Shown here: one piece after another, positions 49,900 to 62,286 of the stretch
How the letters are laid out: every line of letters starts with the position of its first letter
How positions within the stretch are numbered: the stretch's first letter is position 1
Assembly: GCF_002865645.1 (NCBI RefSeq)
Contig: NW_020194512.1
Location: 655,119 to 719,118, forward strand
Direction: 5' to 3'
DNA length: 64,000 nucleotides
Source of the DNA: Hyaloscypha bicolor E
Taxonomy: Eukaryota > Ascomycota > Leotiomycetes > Helotiales > Hyaloscyphaceae
Notes under the pieces: generated by a model
Seen by the model: the letters and a program-made list of their open reading frames with translations, nothing else
Told to the model about the DNA's origin: nothing
Database searches by the model: none
Program-made: the position numbers and the translations under genes

Positions 49900-52800
49900 T
49901 TATATAGACCAAGCTAGTAGTATAGTAATTTTATATTCCTTAACTTATCTTAATTTATTAATTTAATATTATATATAAGAACTAGATTCTTTTCAGAAAT
50001 TAGTTTTAAATAAATCTAGTAAATAATATTAAATTACTTTTTTCTCTTTTAGTATTATCTATTCTTTTTTATTCTAGCTTCTTTAATATTTTTATTTCTT
50101 ATTTATATTTACTTTATATATATTTCCAGAGGTATTTTTCTATTATAAACCTTATTCTATTTAAATATTCTCTAGGTTAGAAAATATATTTCTATGGGTA
50201 ATATAGCTTTCCTATTATAGACTATATAAAGAGAAGTAAATTCAGTTAGTTTATATATAGTAATTCGGTTAATAAATAGAATATATAGTAGTAAATCTAC
50301 CTAAGGCTTCTTTCTATCTATTATAAATATAATAAGTATTTAAATAATTAGTTAATACTTTCTTTTAATTATACTATTTCTTTTAGAATTATAGGCCAAA
50401 ATAATAATTCTATTAATTTCTAGCTTATTAAGTTCCTAAATTACTATTTCTTTAAATTCTAATCTACTATTTACTTTAAGCTATCTAAATAAACTATACC
50501 TATAAATAATTTCTTTCTAAATAAACTTAGTAATCTTTTTACTAGTTAGGTTCTTTAAAAGTCTAGCTTTAACCTATCCTAAGAAATTATTTCTAGTAAT
50601 AACTAATAAGTTATATTTTTTATAGTCTAGTAATTTAATTATATTAATTTTAAGGTAATAGAAAAGAAATATAGCTTTTATTAAATATAGAGCTTTTTCT
50701 TATTCTCTTTTACTCTTATACTAATAAATATTATAAGTACTAATATACTTCTATATATAGTTATAGTAACTTTTCTAGTAATAGTAGCTAGCTACTAGGT
50801 AAAAGGTATTCTTTTTTCTAATATATCTAATCTTATTATATAGCTCTTTAATAATAATCTCTCTTTATTTTTAATTATTAATAATAAGTTAAAATAAGTA
50901 TACTTTAGATATAACTCTCTAGAATAATTAATCTCTTATATTATAATTTAAAGCTTCTTTATTTAATTTTTAAAACTTGATTCTAGATATTTCTTCTAGT
51001 ATAGAAAGTATTATAAAATATTATATAATATCCTAATATTATTTGAAATAGCTATTATCTAAGAAATCTAGTAAAATAGTCGGGTTATTAAATAAAATAT
51101 ATAAGTTAGTATTATTATTTACTATTTTACTAGAGGTTATATATAAAAGGCTATAGCTTTTATTATATAACTTCCGGGTTTTATTATTTTTTAATATTAC
51201 TAATTTGCTTCTAGATATAGTAAGGCTTTAATTATTAATCTCTAGTAACTAAATACTATTATTCAAATATCTAGTAAAAGTCTTAGGAATCTGTTTTTTT
51301 AAAATAATATTATATAACTAAACCGGAACTATTTTCTTTAACTAAACTTCCTATCTAATAAGTACTATTCTAATAGTATTAAGTATTATTACTAACTATT
51401 TATTAATATTCTTATTATTTTTAATATTACCTTTTTATTATAGGTATCTTAATAATTTATTAGTAATAATATACTTGGTTCCTTTAATATACTTGATTTT
51501 AAAATCAAATAATTAAATCTATACTAGTTAGTAAGTAAGTAGAGTTTTAGGAAAATTTATAGCTATTTTACTTAGCTATATAACGAGTATATTAGTATCT
51601 AGTTTAAGGATAAAATAAACTTTATATAGCTAGAATTATACTTTCTATAGATATTTTACTAGTTCTTAGTATTTTCTTTTAATAATATTATATCTCTATT
51701 TAGTATTATTTTAGATTTTAGACTTATATTATATAATTCTCTTTTTCTTTTTATTATTATATTAACTAAGAGTTCTGTTTTATCTATCTAAACTAGTATT
51801 TACTACTAATATAATTATTTCCTAATTTTCTAACGGATTATAGTATAGCTTATAAAATATTAGAATAATAGTAAGCTTTTCTTAAAAAATTCATATAGTT
51901 TACTTTTATTTATTATTCTAGTTCTATATTATGCCTTTCCTTATTAAGTAGTAAATGAATTCAGTAATAACTATAAAGCCTTTAATTCAAATATAATAAT
52001 AAATAATAATTTTAATAAATACTTTGTTTTTAGTTATATTATTATAATATTCCTATCTTAAGATCTTAGTAATTCCTGAACTTAAAGGGCTTTTTCTAAG
52101 TACTTTATAAATAAAGCTAATAATAACTATATTATTATAATAGAACTATAATTTTTCTCTAATACTAGTTCTAGTTTACTTAACTTTATTTAGGATTATA
52201 TCTAGGTTTTAAAAATATTTAAATATAAAATATTAAATACTAGATAAAATAAGCTATTTATTATAGTTTATATAAGGTTCTTTAACTCTAATATTATTAA
52301 TAAATAATATAATAGTTTTAGGAAATAGATTTTCCAGAATAGTTATAATAACTCATATAAACTATATAATAGAATTAGTAGCTCTCTAAAATAATATAGT
52401 TATTCTTAATAGCCCTAGAAGTATTATAAATATAGTTAAATCTCTATTATAAAAGTCTAGTATAAATTAATTATATTCGGAAAAAAAATTAATTAAAAAA
52501 ATATAAATATATCTAGTAAATTCCTCCGAGATCTTATTAGTAGATAAGAGTAGATTAGTATCTTATATAGTTACTAAATTCATTTTTATAATAGTATTAA
52601 TTAGTCTATAAGTTCTAGTAATCTTCTTTATAACTAAGAACTATAAATTTTAGTAAAGTCTATTATATTTCTTAAGAATTCTATAATTTAGGTATTCTAA
52701 TAGTATTTTTATTACTACTAGTACTAGAGCTTTAGGATATAGGAAATTCTTCTCGTACTAGTCTTTATATTTAATAGTTTTAATTAGAATAAATAGACTA

Positions 52801-55800
52801 ATATTCTTATGAATTTTTCCTATTTCTTTCTAATTAAATATAATTATACTTTTTTAATTAATTATTAATTCTCGGAATATAGCTAGCTCCTTTTCCTAAA
52901 GCTAGTTACTAATATCTAATTATTTAAGACATTCTTATATAAGTTATAAATCTCTTAAAATAACTAATATTTTTAGTAAAAAATAGTTCTTATATTTTCT
53001 TATATATTTCTATAAATATTCTCTAACTCTAGATCTCTTAAACTAGTCCGGATATTTACCTGGGCCTTTTCTAGTTCTATTATTAATATTTACTAATTAA
53101 ATCTTCTTATTCTTTATTTTATATATTTTTATAACTAGGAATAATTATAATTATTATCTTTTTCTTTAAAAGCTATAGCTATTTTCTCTAGTATTCTTTT
53201 TATCTAATTTCCGGAATTTATAATTTTCTTATTTAGCTTTTTCCTAGTTAGATATAAAGAGTATTTTTTTATTTAGTATTTTAATATATTTTCCTTAAGT
53301 TCTTATATATTCCAGAATTCTTTCTAGTTTTGGGTTTAATATTTCTTAGTTTCGGGAATATATTTCTTTACTATTAGAAAATACTATTTTATTTTTTCTT
53401 TAGAAATATCTTTATTTAATATTCTTTTTATTTTCTTTTCTATTAAATCCGGAACTATTCTTAATAATACTCTAATTAAAGTCTTTTCTATTTTAGTTTC
53501 TCTAAAAATATTATTAATTTCCTAAATTTCTAAATCTAAAATAAAAGAATTTATAGAAAATCCCGGTATTTTTCTATTTTCCTTAATATTACTACTAGTT
53601 ATAATACTAGACTCTATTTTTCTTTTTTACTTTTAGTTTCCTATTTCATATTATTTAATTCTTTAACTCTAAGAGCTTAGTACTTTTAAACTATTATTTT
53701 TTTCTATTTCCTGGTATTTTTTAAAGATAAAATAATTATAATAGTATAGGTATTCTAGTTATTTTTAGGGTTAGTAAATCTCTTATTCTATAAATTATTA
53801 TTCTTATATATAATATTTATCTTTATTTTTATTAAGAATAGTTAACTAAATAGAATCTTTAGAGCTTTTTTAACTAGAAAGAATATATTTTTATATCCTA
53901 TTTTATTTATAATTTTAGTTCTAAGTTTTATTATTTTTATAAATCCAAATTTGGTTCTAATAATAGTAAATATTTAATAATTTATAGTATTATATATTAT
54001 TTTACTAATACTTCTAAAGATCTTTTTAAAGAAAATATTAACTTTAGTTCTAGTATTAATTATTTCTTTATATTTAATACTTTTTTAAGGTCTATAAAAT
54101 ATAAATCAGAAATATAGAAATTATATAATATATTTATAAGCTAGTAATATCCGAATATTAATACTATTACCTTTAAATTAAATAATTCTATTAGTATTAG
54201 GTACCTAAGCTAGTATTTCTAATCTCTTAAATATTCTATTTATTATATGGGTTATAGCTACTAGTTCTATAGATTTTCTAGTCTATCTAACTATATTTAA
54301 TATAATAGTATTTCTTATTTATAAGATAATAAAATAGAAGGTATTATTTTTAATTTATTAGTTTTAAAGTATAATAGCTAAATCTGGTATTTTTAAGGTA
54401 TTAATAAGTATTTTTATTTCTTTCTAAGTTTTTAGAAATAGAATAATTACTTTTTTTAATAATCTTATTAGAATATTATTAACCTTAGGAATTCTATACT
54501 TATTATAATTAAGAGTATATTAGGTTTCTAGTTTATTTTATTTATTCCCGGAATTATTAATATCTATATTCTTAGCTAGGCTATTTCTTTATTTATTATT
54601 TCTTAGAATACTATTTTTCTAGTCTCTTATATAAGATAGCTTTTCTTCTATTCTAGCTTGTTTTTAGAAAACCTTTTTAGCTATTTCTATCTCTTTTTCT
54701 TTTTTCTTTAATAAGAATCCCGTTATAATATTAATAGAAATACTATTTATAGCCAAATTTTAGTACTATTTATTAATTCTAGAATCTGAAATATTAGTAA
54801 TTCTAATATAATTTCCTTTAAGATAAAGCAGCTATTTAGATTTCCTAGTTATAACTTATTTACTTTTATATATAGATCCCAGTTAGCTAGTTCTCTTTTC
54901 TTTTTCTTACCTAGTAAACTAAGTATTTCCTATTAATCTCTAGATATTTTTGAGTTAAGTATTTAAATTATAATTAAATTCTCTTTTTCGGACTTGGAAA
55001 ATAATTTAATTAAACTACTAGTATTTACTAATAAGGAAAAAGAAAATACTTTCTTATCTAGACTTAAATAGCCCTTTATATTATTTTCTATTAAATTAGT
55101 AAATATATTTATAATTTATAAATTCTTTTATTAATAGGTAATAGAACTAAGAAATATAAATATATTCTGGATTAATATTATTATTCTTATCTTTATTATA
55201 ATATTTATAGTAAATTTGTTCTCTTAGTTCTAGGTTTCTATTATAGGCCATATTAACTTAAATAGTATTCTCTAATTATACTTGAAACTAACTTTCTCTA
55301 GAATATAATTATCTAGATCCTTTATCTAATTTAGTTTAATTACTATAGCTACTATAGTATTTCTTATAACCTTTATTACGAATTCTAGTATATTTTCCCT
55401 AAAGACCCGAATTATACTTACTAGACTATTAATACTATTATACTAGCTATATTTACTATAGTTAACTAGATTATATAAATAGGTTATAGATATTTTCCCG
55501 AATTATAATAGTAGTTATATTAAGTTATTTCTATAGGTTCTCTTAAGTTATAATAGTAATAAATAGTTTTTCTAGACTTCTTACTAGCTAGTTAATATTA
55601 TTTCCTTTAGGTTTACTACTTTTAATAGGTTTTATATAATTAGCTATAGGCTGGGTTCTTTTCTTATTTATATCTATAATAGCTTTAGGAAATATAATAG
55701 AAGAAACTAGTAAAAAATAATTATTTTCTAGTTTGGGAACTATATTATAGACTACTATATCTAAGTATTTTTATCTAAATCTAAATATATTTGGGTTATT

Positions 55801-57180
55801 AGTAATATTAAAATAGTATTTCTTTTCTTTATATTAATAGAATATTACTATCCTTTTATATATCTTATTATATTTATAAATAGAAATATTTATAAGTTTA
55901 AAGTTTATATTTTTAAGAATATAATTTCTTACTAGAATAAATAATTTCCTTATAAATTCTCGGTATTAAATAATTTTATTTATCTTTTTTTACTTTAGTA
56001 ATTCCTTTAATACTTTATTAAATATATTAATATAAGACTTAAAAGAGATTTCTTTATTCTGAGCTTATATAATAATCTAATTAAGAAAATTATAACTAAT
56101 TTTAAATATTTTCCAGTTATATTTTCGGAATTTCTTTAATAAGGCCTTATAAAATTTGGTTTTCTAGTAATTTCTTGAATTATTAATATAGTATTCTGGT
56201 ATAGCCTTAATCTAATTCTTATAAATAGGAGAAATATAATAGATAATTCTCTCTTTTTTAATATTATTAGAAATATAATAGTTCTTATATATATTTATAT
56301 ATTATTCTAAGAATACTAAAATATTATTTCCCTGAAACTATAATATTTTAGGAGCTTTTATAAGTAATAGATTTAAATCCGGTACTAGTATATATTTATT
56401 CTTAGTTATATTAATCTTAATAACTTCTTCTATAGTTAATTATAGAGTTTCTATACCTGAGGCTTTTACTAATAAGGTTCCTAAAAGGCTAACTTCCTAT
56501 TTAAATATATCTTTTAATTTAGGAACCGAAATTAGAAAGAAACCAGTTAATAATAATAAATATAGTCGAGATTCGAACTTTAGTATTAGTAGTAATAAAA
56601 TAGTAGCTTTTCTAGTCTTATTTCTATTATTTATATTCTTTTTCCTATTTTATTAGCTTAATACCTATAGTATTTCTTCTTATTTTTACTAAATTAGATA
56701 TATTTAATAGTATTATTAAAGGTAATAAAAATAATAAATATAATTTTACTAATTTTTCTAACTTTTCTAAATTCTCTTTTCTTTCTCTATTTAGTATTTT
56801 TTCCTTTTTCTAGAAGCTTCTTTAGTTTATTTATATAATTTCTTATTTCCGATTTCTATTTACTATTTTACTTGAAATTAAGGATATTTCCTCTTTTAGA
56901 TATCTTTTCCGGATTTAGAAATAAGCTTTTTTACTAAAATTAATACTACCTTTATTCTGGTCTTTATTATAACTAAGAATAATATATAAATTAATAGTAT
57001 AACTTTATTTCCGAATACTAAAGTTTGTTTCTAACTAAGGTTTAATTTATATTATTTTAGTTTAATATTTCTTATTCTATTTCTTCTATTTCTTTTCCTT
57101 TTATAATTAGTTTCTATTTCTACTATTCCTATATACTATACTAGTAACTATATCTTATAGCTAATCTATATTCAAGTTAT
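49900..57180 (-). pseudogene. Gypsy gag-pol remnant of copy B
   Basis: Reverse transcriptase on the minus strand near 52650-51950 shows INFFSEYNQFILD, GLLRITIL, then FINNIRVK where FxDD is expected. Integrase near 50900-49900 has the zinc-finger start and the ARxLKNPTSKKITK segment. The gag region near 57180-55200 aligns with copies A and C. At about 51724-51735 it carries the empty site of the MITE found in copy C. Stops of RIP type throughout. Confidence 0.75.
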
Positions 57181-57386
57181 TAGATATATCGGAAATTAAT
57201 ATAATATATTAAGATTAATACTTATATATTCTTAATATTTTGGCCTTAGGCTTAAGGTATTATAATAGCCCTTTTCTTTCCTAACTTACTAAGCTAATAA
57301 TCCGCCTTATAGATATCCCTCAGAACTTTATAAAAGTATTACTTTAACTATAAAGTTTTAATCTTTCCTATATTATTTATTATAAA

Positions 57387-57693
57387 ATATATGAGAGAGA
57401 AACTATAATAAGATAAAAACCTATATAAAGTATACTAGAGTATAAAATATAATTTAATAGTAAAATAATAAATTAAAAGTATAAATAGTAAAGTATAAAT
57501 AGTATATAATATATAAAAGCTTAATTAATTAAATATTTATAAAGGATTATTCTCTAAATCTATAGAAAAACTAGCTTTCTTATATAATTTCTATAAGTTA
57601 TATATAAAAGACTATAGCCTTTACTATATAACCTAAACTTTAAAACCGCTAAAATAATATGATTTTTAATAAGTATAGCCTGCTATATTATAA
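57387..57693 (-). repeat. 5' LTR of Gypsy copy B
   Basis: About 306 bp, partner of 44518-44836, more RIP-mutated than it. It is followed on the right by the target duplication TAGCC and the Copia integrase sequence. Confidence 0.88.
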
Positions 57694-59235
57694 TAGCCTT
57701 GATTTTATATACTAATTCTGATTCTATTAGGGCCTTAAACTATATAAATATAGTTCTTAGCTACTTACTAGTCTTAGTAAGGTATACCTATAATTTCCGG
57801 ATATAATTATTTATAAATATAAGTATATAGATATTTTTTTCTAGTATAAATATATTATAAGGGCCCCAAAAATCGCTATAGATCCGTTCTAGTAAAGTTA
57901 TAGCCCTCTCAGGGCCTTCCGGTTTACTATCCTTAATATTTTAGCCTTAATATAGGGCTTGCAGGGCTCCTGGAGAGTCCTAATAAACTCTTTAAGTTCT
58001 ATAGAAATAGTATATTCTAGCTTTAAGCTTATAGGGCTCAAATAGCCGAACCGGTAGTACTAGAGGTAGTTAGCTTGGTTTTCTGGTATAGTAGTTACTT
58101 TTAGCCCAATATTAGTATCTTATGGGATACTATTTAGAATATACGCTTTCCCTAAATGGCTAGTAACCCCTACTACTATTCCCTGAAACTCAATTAAGAG
58201 CTTCTTTCTAGTAGAACTAGTAGTAGTATATATGGTAATACTCTTATCCTGAAGCTATAGTACCGAAATTAAGCTCCTAGTAAGCTTAGATATATAAAGC
58301 ACTCCAGTAAGCTTTATAGTTTATATAGAGGCCCCCAGGGCTATCTGCAAAAGTATAGTACCTTCTATAATAGCCAGAATACAGGCCCTATTTACTATAG
58401 TTACTAGTATAGGGGTATCTAGTATCCTATATTTAGTAAAAACCTCTTGTAAATAAGTTATATAACAGGAGCTTCTAGAATTAATTACTTATAGCAGGTC
58501 GTTTCTACTATAAGTAGGCTCTTCCAGAGCCATCCAACTAGTTTTAGTATTACTAGCATTTGCTATAGGCTTCTTAGTTAATTTTTCAGGCCCTGGAAAG
58601 AGTTCTTTGCCTCCTCTAGGGGTTGCTAAGAGCCCTATACTAGGGCTCTTTTCCTGATTTTCTTGCTTCTTTACTTTCTTACTCTTATAACCAGATTTTC
58701 TATAGCTATATTTACTATATTTAAAGTACTTCTCCTGAAATTTAGGGCTCTTTTCCCCTGTTTTAGCTAGTAAAACAGATTCCTTTAGGGCTTCTTTTAG
58801 TTCTATTCTCCGTTTATACTTACTAAAGCAAGCTATTATTATACTATAATTAGTAGTACTTCCACTAATCTTAAGCTATAATATTAGGGGAATAAAGCAC
58901 TTATTTAGTATCCTAATAGCCCCAAAAAGGATCGATATTTTAAGGGCTTTAGAGGGCTTTTCTATAGAATTAATAGTTCCGATTTTGTACTATAAAGTAT
59001 TCAATTCCGTAGCTACTATAGTAATAGTAGTACCCTGTTCCGGTGGCTTATAACTAGTAAAAGCCTGAATTTTAGTACTAAGCTACTATATGCCCAGGGA
59101 AGTATATAAAGCTTTTAGTATATCCCATTACTCCCTAGCCATTCCAAGAAGTAATATATACTATAAGGCTCCCTAAGTATATAAACATATAATTATAGTA
59201 CTTGCCTTAGTATCCTTTACTTTCATATAATTACT
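57694..59235 (-). pseudogene. Copia gag-pol polyprotein, first half
   Basis: The minus-strand frame starts at an ATG near 59233 (MKVKDTKAS). Gag segments include WDILKALYTSLG near 59100 and LKEALKESVLLAKTG near 58770, then a basic region where the zinc knuckle is expected (KSGYKSKK, Cys apparently lost). The protease region has SWMALEEPTYSRNDLL and NRACILAI-EGTI. LTRSLISVLQLQDK and CKPYIKAKILRIVNRK precede LLERIYSDFWGP, which opens the integrase core. Stops are mostly TAA or TAG. It cannot produce a working polyprotein. Confidence 0.75.
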
Positions 59236-59520
59236 AGAAGGCCCTAAGGCCTTAGGATCGCTTCTATCTCCAGAGCTTTAAGCCGCTAAACCCCCTATAG
59301 AACCCGGTTCTATAGTAGTTTCTACCCCTAGGCTAACTATATTCTATAGGCTTTAACTAATTAAAAGCCTATATACCTGAATGCTTTAGGGCCTATAATT
59401 AGGCCCTATAAGCCTGGTAATCCGGGGCTTTTCCATACTAAAGTTATCTTCTATAGTATACTCTAAAGTATATTTCCAGTAGGTGCAAGTGAGCCGATTT
59501 AGTAATTTATAGTATATAGA

Positions 59521-59542
59521 GGTAGTATCCGGGCTTATAACC
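59521..59542 (-). other. Copia primer-binding site, half-tRNA type
   Basis: Directly after the 5' LTR the minus strand reads GGTTATAAGCCCGG. The complement of the initiator Met tRNA anticodon arm would be GGTTATGAGCCCGG, so this is the half-tRNA primer site used by many Copia elements, with one TG-to-TA change of RIP type. Confidence 0.7.
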
Positions 59543-59892
59543 TGTTAAACTAGCTAAATAATAAAGCTAGGGTTACGTACTTATAATATAAACCAAGTAA
59601 AACGTACTGAATTAACTACTATTCTATAGTAATAAGTAGCCCGTATATATAGCCCTGAATTCCCTAAGTCACATGTACTAAACCCCTAAACCAGAGAGTC
59701 TTATACTAAACCATTTAACCTCAGCTAAACCGATTTACCCTTACAGGGCATATTATGCCCTGAATTAACCTTACAGGGTATAATATACTTAGTAATAAGC
59801 CTATAGCTTAAGTCCCATTAGTATATAGCCTCTAAGGCTCTATTTCAGAGCTTACTAAGCCTATTAGGCGCCTCAGGCCCCTAATTTCAACA
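59543..59892 (-). repeat. 5' LTR of Copia element D
   Basis: 350 bp, starting TGTTGAAA and ending TTTAACA on the minus strand. GC-normal in parts (GGGGCCTGAGGCGCC). The flanking five bases at 59893-59897 are GAAGG, but the partner duplication is outside the preserved part. Confidence 0.85.
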
Positions 59893-60229
59893 GAAGGTAG
59901 TTATAGTATAGTTACGTATTAGTATAGCGACTATGCGAACTTGATTTTTCATATGCTATAAATTCTTAATTCTCCTTATACGGAAACAAATCGCTTATAA
60001 TCTTCTCCATTTTCCTCTCTGCTTCCCCACTCGTTATTACCCTCCTATTTTCCATATACCTCAGTACTATTCTTACCTATACCTGAGTACGAACTTGAGA
60101 TCCCTCTAATCTAATTATAGACTATATACTATTATTAGCTATTACTGTCCGCGTCTTTTAAGCACTGGGCAGTATTTGATGTCTTTTATAATCAGTTAAT
60201 ATATTCATATCCGCTAGCCAATAGCGTTC
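59893..60229. other. Intergenic, no gene recognised
   Basis: Mixed composition, pyrimidine-rich on the plus strand around 60000-60060. No frame, repeat or RNA gene could be supported. Confidence 0.5.
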
Positions 60230-60388
60230 TAGATATATAAGTCGATAGCCCGGCATTTATTTAAAGTATGTAATTGGTCACTTTTGCAGGCCTTGGTGAG
60301 CTTCTGTACTATATAGGCGTGGAAATAAAGGTTAATTGTTATCCGATTACAGGGGTTTTATCGGCGAACTAGCTAGAATTGCAGAGTG
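60230..60388. repeat. Decayed palindromic MITE next to Tc1 copy 1
   Basis: The right arm (60331-60388: GATTACAGGGGTTTTATCGG, then CGAACTAGCTAGAATT) clearly matches the arm at 63790-63837. The left arm is poorly conserved (around TTCTAGATATATAAG). It lies about 100 bp before the transposase start, the same place as the MITE before the third Tc1 copy. Confidence 0.55.
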
Positions 60389-60487
60389 GTCTGACTAATT
60401 AAAACAGCTGTTTCTCATACACAAAGACAGGTGATTCCCTGCTTTTTAAAGTGAGTTTTCCCTCTTCTTCTCTTTCTTTCCCTTTCC

Positions 60488-61547
60488 ATGGCTATTGAAG
60501 CTTTTATAAGGGTGCCTATACCAAAAACACTAACCAAACAGACTATAAGAGATAACTATTTACGTATACAGACCCTTTATTATACTGCGGGCTGGACAGT
60601 TGAGGATATACTCCTTTAAAGCCCTCGCTTTACCCGCAAAGAGGTCGACCTCGCCCTCTACTATTGACCTACGCCCCAAAAATATCGCTGTGGCCGGAAG
60701 GCCCTTCTCAATACCCCTTAACGCAAGCACCTTATCGATTGGGCTACCTTTAATTCCTTGTCCCGTAATATACCGATACGAGAGCTACCAAAATGGCTCG
60801 GCTAGGACTAGAGAATACGCCATTCGCACAGCATTCAAGAAAGAGGGATATTATAGAGCTGTGAGGAGGAGGAAGCCACCGATTTCTGAGGAGAACCAGA
60901 AGCTCCGGCTTGCGTAGGCAGAAGAGCATAAAGATTAGACCAATGAGCAGTGGGATGAGATCTGTTAGAGCGACGAGAGTTGGTATCAGTCAGGATACCA
61001 TAAAAGGCAGTGGTATATACGCAAAATTAGAGACTCAGAGCTCTTCCACCCTGACTACGTAATACACAAGTGGCAGAGAAAGATTGGCTGGATATTTTGG
61101 GCTTGTATAAGCGGGAAGTACGGCAAAGGAGTAGGCTTGTTCTGGGAGAAGTATTGGGGCATAATTATAATAAAGACTTATTGCGAACATATAGTTCCCC
61201 TTATTCTTAACTACCTCTGGAACTACCCAGGGCTCTCTTTTTAGTAAGACGGAGGGCCTGGGCACTACGCAGAAGCTATACTTGCTTTTCTAGCAAGTAG
61301 GGGAATTGTGCCCATTTTCTGGCCTCTCTTCTCTCCAGATCTGTCACTAATTGAGAGTATTTGGGATAGAATAAAGGGCATTTTGCAAGAGCTAGATCCC
61401 CAAGTCCACAGGGACCTACAAAGGCTAAAGGAGGCAGTTTGGAGGGCTTGGGAGAGGGTCACAGACACTGAAATAAGAGCAGAGATCAGGACAATGCACC
61501 AGCGTTGTTTGGATGTAATTGTAGCTCATAGAATAGAGACAAAATAG
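60488..61547 (+). pseudogene. Tc1/mariner transposase, copy 1 (DD34E), with frameshift and stops
   Basis: ATG at 60488 starts a protein that aligns with copies at 63342 and 63947 (IPKTLTKQTIRDNYLRIQTL, then the helix-turn-helix region TAGWTVEDILL). Near 60795-60815 the frame shifts by one base. Afterwards the catalytic core follows: SDESW (first Asp near 60971), DGGPGH (second Asp at 61248-61250) and SPDLSLIESIWD (Glu at 61353-61355). The second Asp and Glu are separated by 34 residues, the DD34E spacing of Tc1 elements. Full length would be about 352 residues. Several TAG, TAA and TGA codons occur. The copy is dead but its C-terminal 79 codons are fully open. Confidence 0.9.
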
Positions 61548-61558
61548 TAGAATCCTCT

Positions 61559-61574
61559 TGCGTAGTACTACGCA
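61559..61574. repeat. 16-bp perfect palindrome downstream of Tc1 copy 1
   Basis: TGCGTAGTACTACGCA, just after the transposase stop. It could be part of the element's 3' region or a terminator-like hairpin; it is not obvious in copy 2. Confidence 0.6.
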
Positions 61575-61650
61575 GCTTGCAGTTCTGTAAATTGCTTCAA
61601 TCGCCACTGTAATATGATTTAAAAGCAGCGCAGGGCCCATAATTTTACCT

Positions 61651-62192
61651 TTAAATATCCCTATACGAAGTAGCTGCCAATATAAGAGTAGTCCACTTTG
61701 GGACTAGCTTGGAACGAGGCGCGCACAAGTAGTAACCCAGTTTGGGACAAGCTTGGAGTGGCAGGCGAGAGGAGCTCAGTACCAGTGCCAGCGCCTAGGC
61801 AGAGGGGCTGTGTGTCTTTGCGAGCCAAGCCACAGAAGGTCAGCCACGTTCTACCCCGCGACTTTTCAGCCACAAACCCCCCACCAAATAATATGTCGGC
61901 CAGGACCTAGGTAACATGAACTAGTAGTATAACGTATAACGAGTTCCCGGTTCTGGGGGATTCCTGGGTAGCATTACCCTAGTAGCATTACCCTGGTAGC
62001 ATTACCCTGGTAGCATTACCCTGGTAGCATTACCCTGGTAGCATTACCCTGGTAGCATTACCCTGGTAACATAACCTAAGATAACTAGTTCCCGGATCTG
62101 GGGGGTAGCATTACCTGGTAGTGTTACCTGGTAGCATAACCTAAGATAACTAGTTCCCGGGTCTGGAGGGTATTCCGTATAGGGATCTTTAA
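61651..62192. mobile_element. Inverted-repeat element with minisatellite core
   Basis: Ends with about 20-bp inverted repeats: TTTAAATATCCCTATACGAA at the left and the complement of TTTAAAGATCCCTATACGGA at the right. The centre holds an array of GGTAGCATTACCCT and a repeated block with AACTAGTTCCCGG. No protein-coding capacity was seen. The composition fits a non-autonomous DNA element about 540 bp long, sitting between Tc1 copies 1 and 2. Confidence 0.6.
61967..62064. repeat. 14-bp minisatellite, seven units
   Basis: GGTAGCATTACCCT repeated seven times (the second unit starts with A), followed by degenerate units to about 62135. Confidence 0.97.
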
Positions 62193-62286
62193 ATGTAAGA
62201 CATTGCCACTAATGCCGCTTTATATATATATTACGGTAGCAAAATCACACAATTGAGGGCATTCAGAGCATTCAGAGCGTTTTTTA

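Larger units (their letters stand above)
44518..57693 (-). mobile_element. 13.2-kb Ty3/Gypsy LTR retrotransposon, copy B, nested in Copia element D
   Basis: LTRs at 44518-44836 and 57387-57693 are direct repeats of each other and match those of copies A and C. The 5-bp target duplication TAGCC lies on both sides (44513-44517 and 57694-57698). On the minus strand the order is LTR, leader, gag (57180-55200), protease, reverse transcriptase (about 52650-51950), integrase (about 50900-49900), spacer, ORF3 (47640-44840), polypurine tract AGGGGTCAGA (complement of 44837-44846), LTR. RIP is somewhat lighter than in copies A and C, and the ORF3 frame is continuous here apart from Gln-type stops. Confidence 0.93.
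57694..59892 (-). mobile_element. Ty1/Copia element D, proximal fragment with 5' LTR
   Basis: From the right: LTR 59543-59892, a primer-binding site, gag (ATG near 59233), protease and gag-pre-integrase region (about 58530-58080, CxxC-type segment then LLERIYSDFWGP), and the first half of the integrase core, cut at 57694 by Gypsy copy B. The continuation is at 44517-43320. It is only moderately RIP-mutated: many CpA survive, and stops are fewer than in the Gypsy copies. Order and the LTR start TGTTGAAA identify the Copia superfamily. Confidence 0.88.

Noticed and set aside
61551..61650. Bacterial-type terminator from the 16-bp palindrome
   Set aside because: The organism is a fungus and no T-run follows the hairpin.
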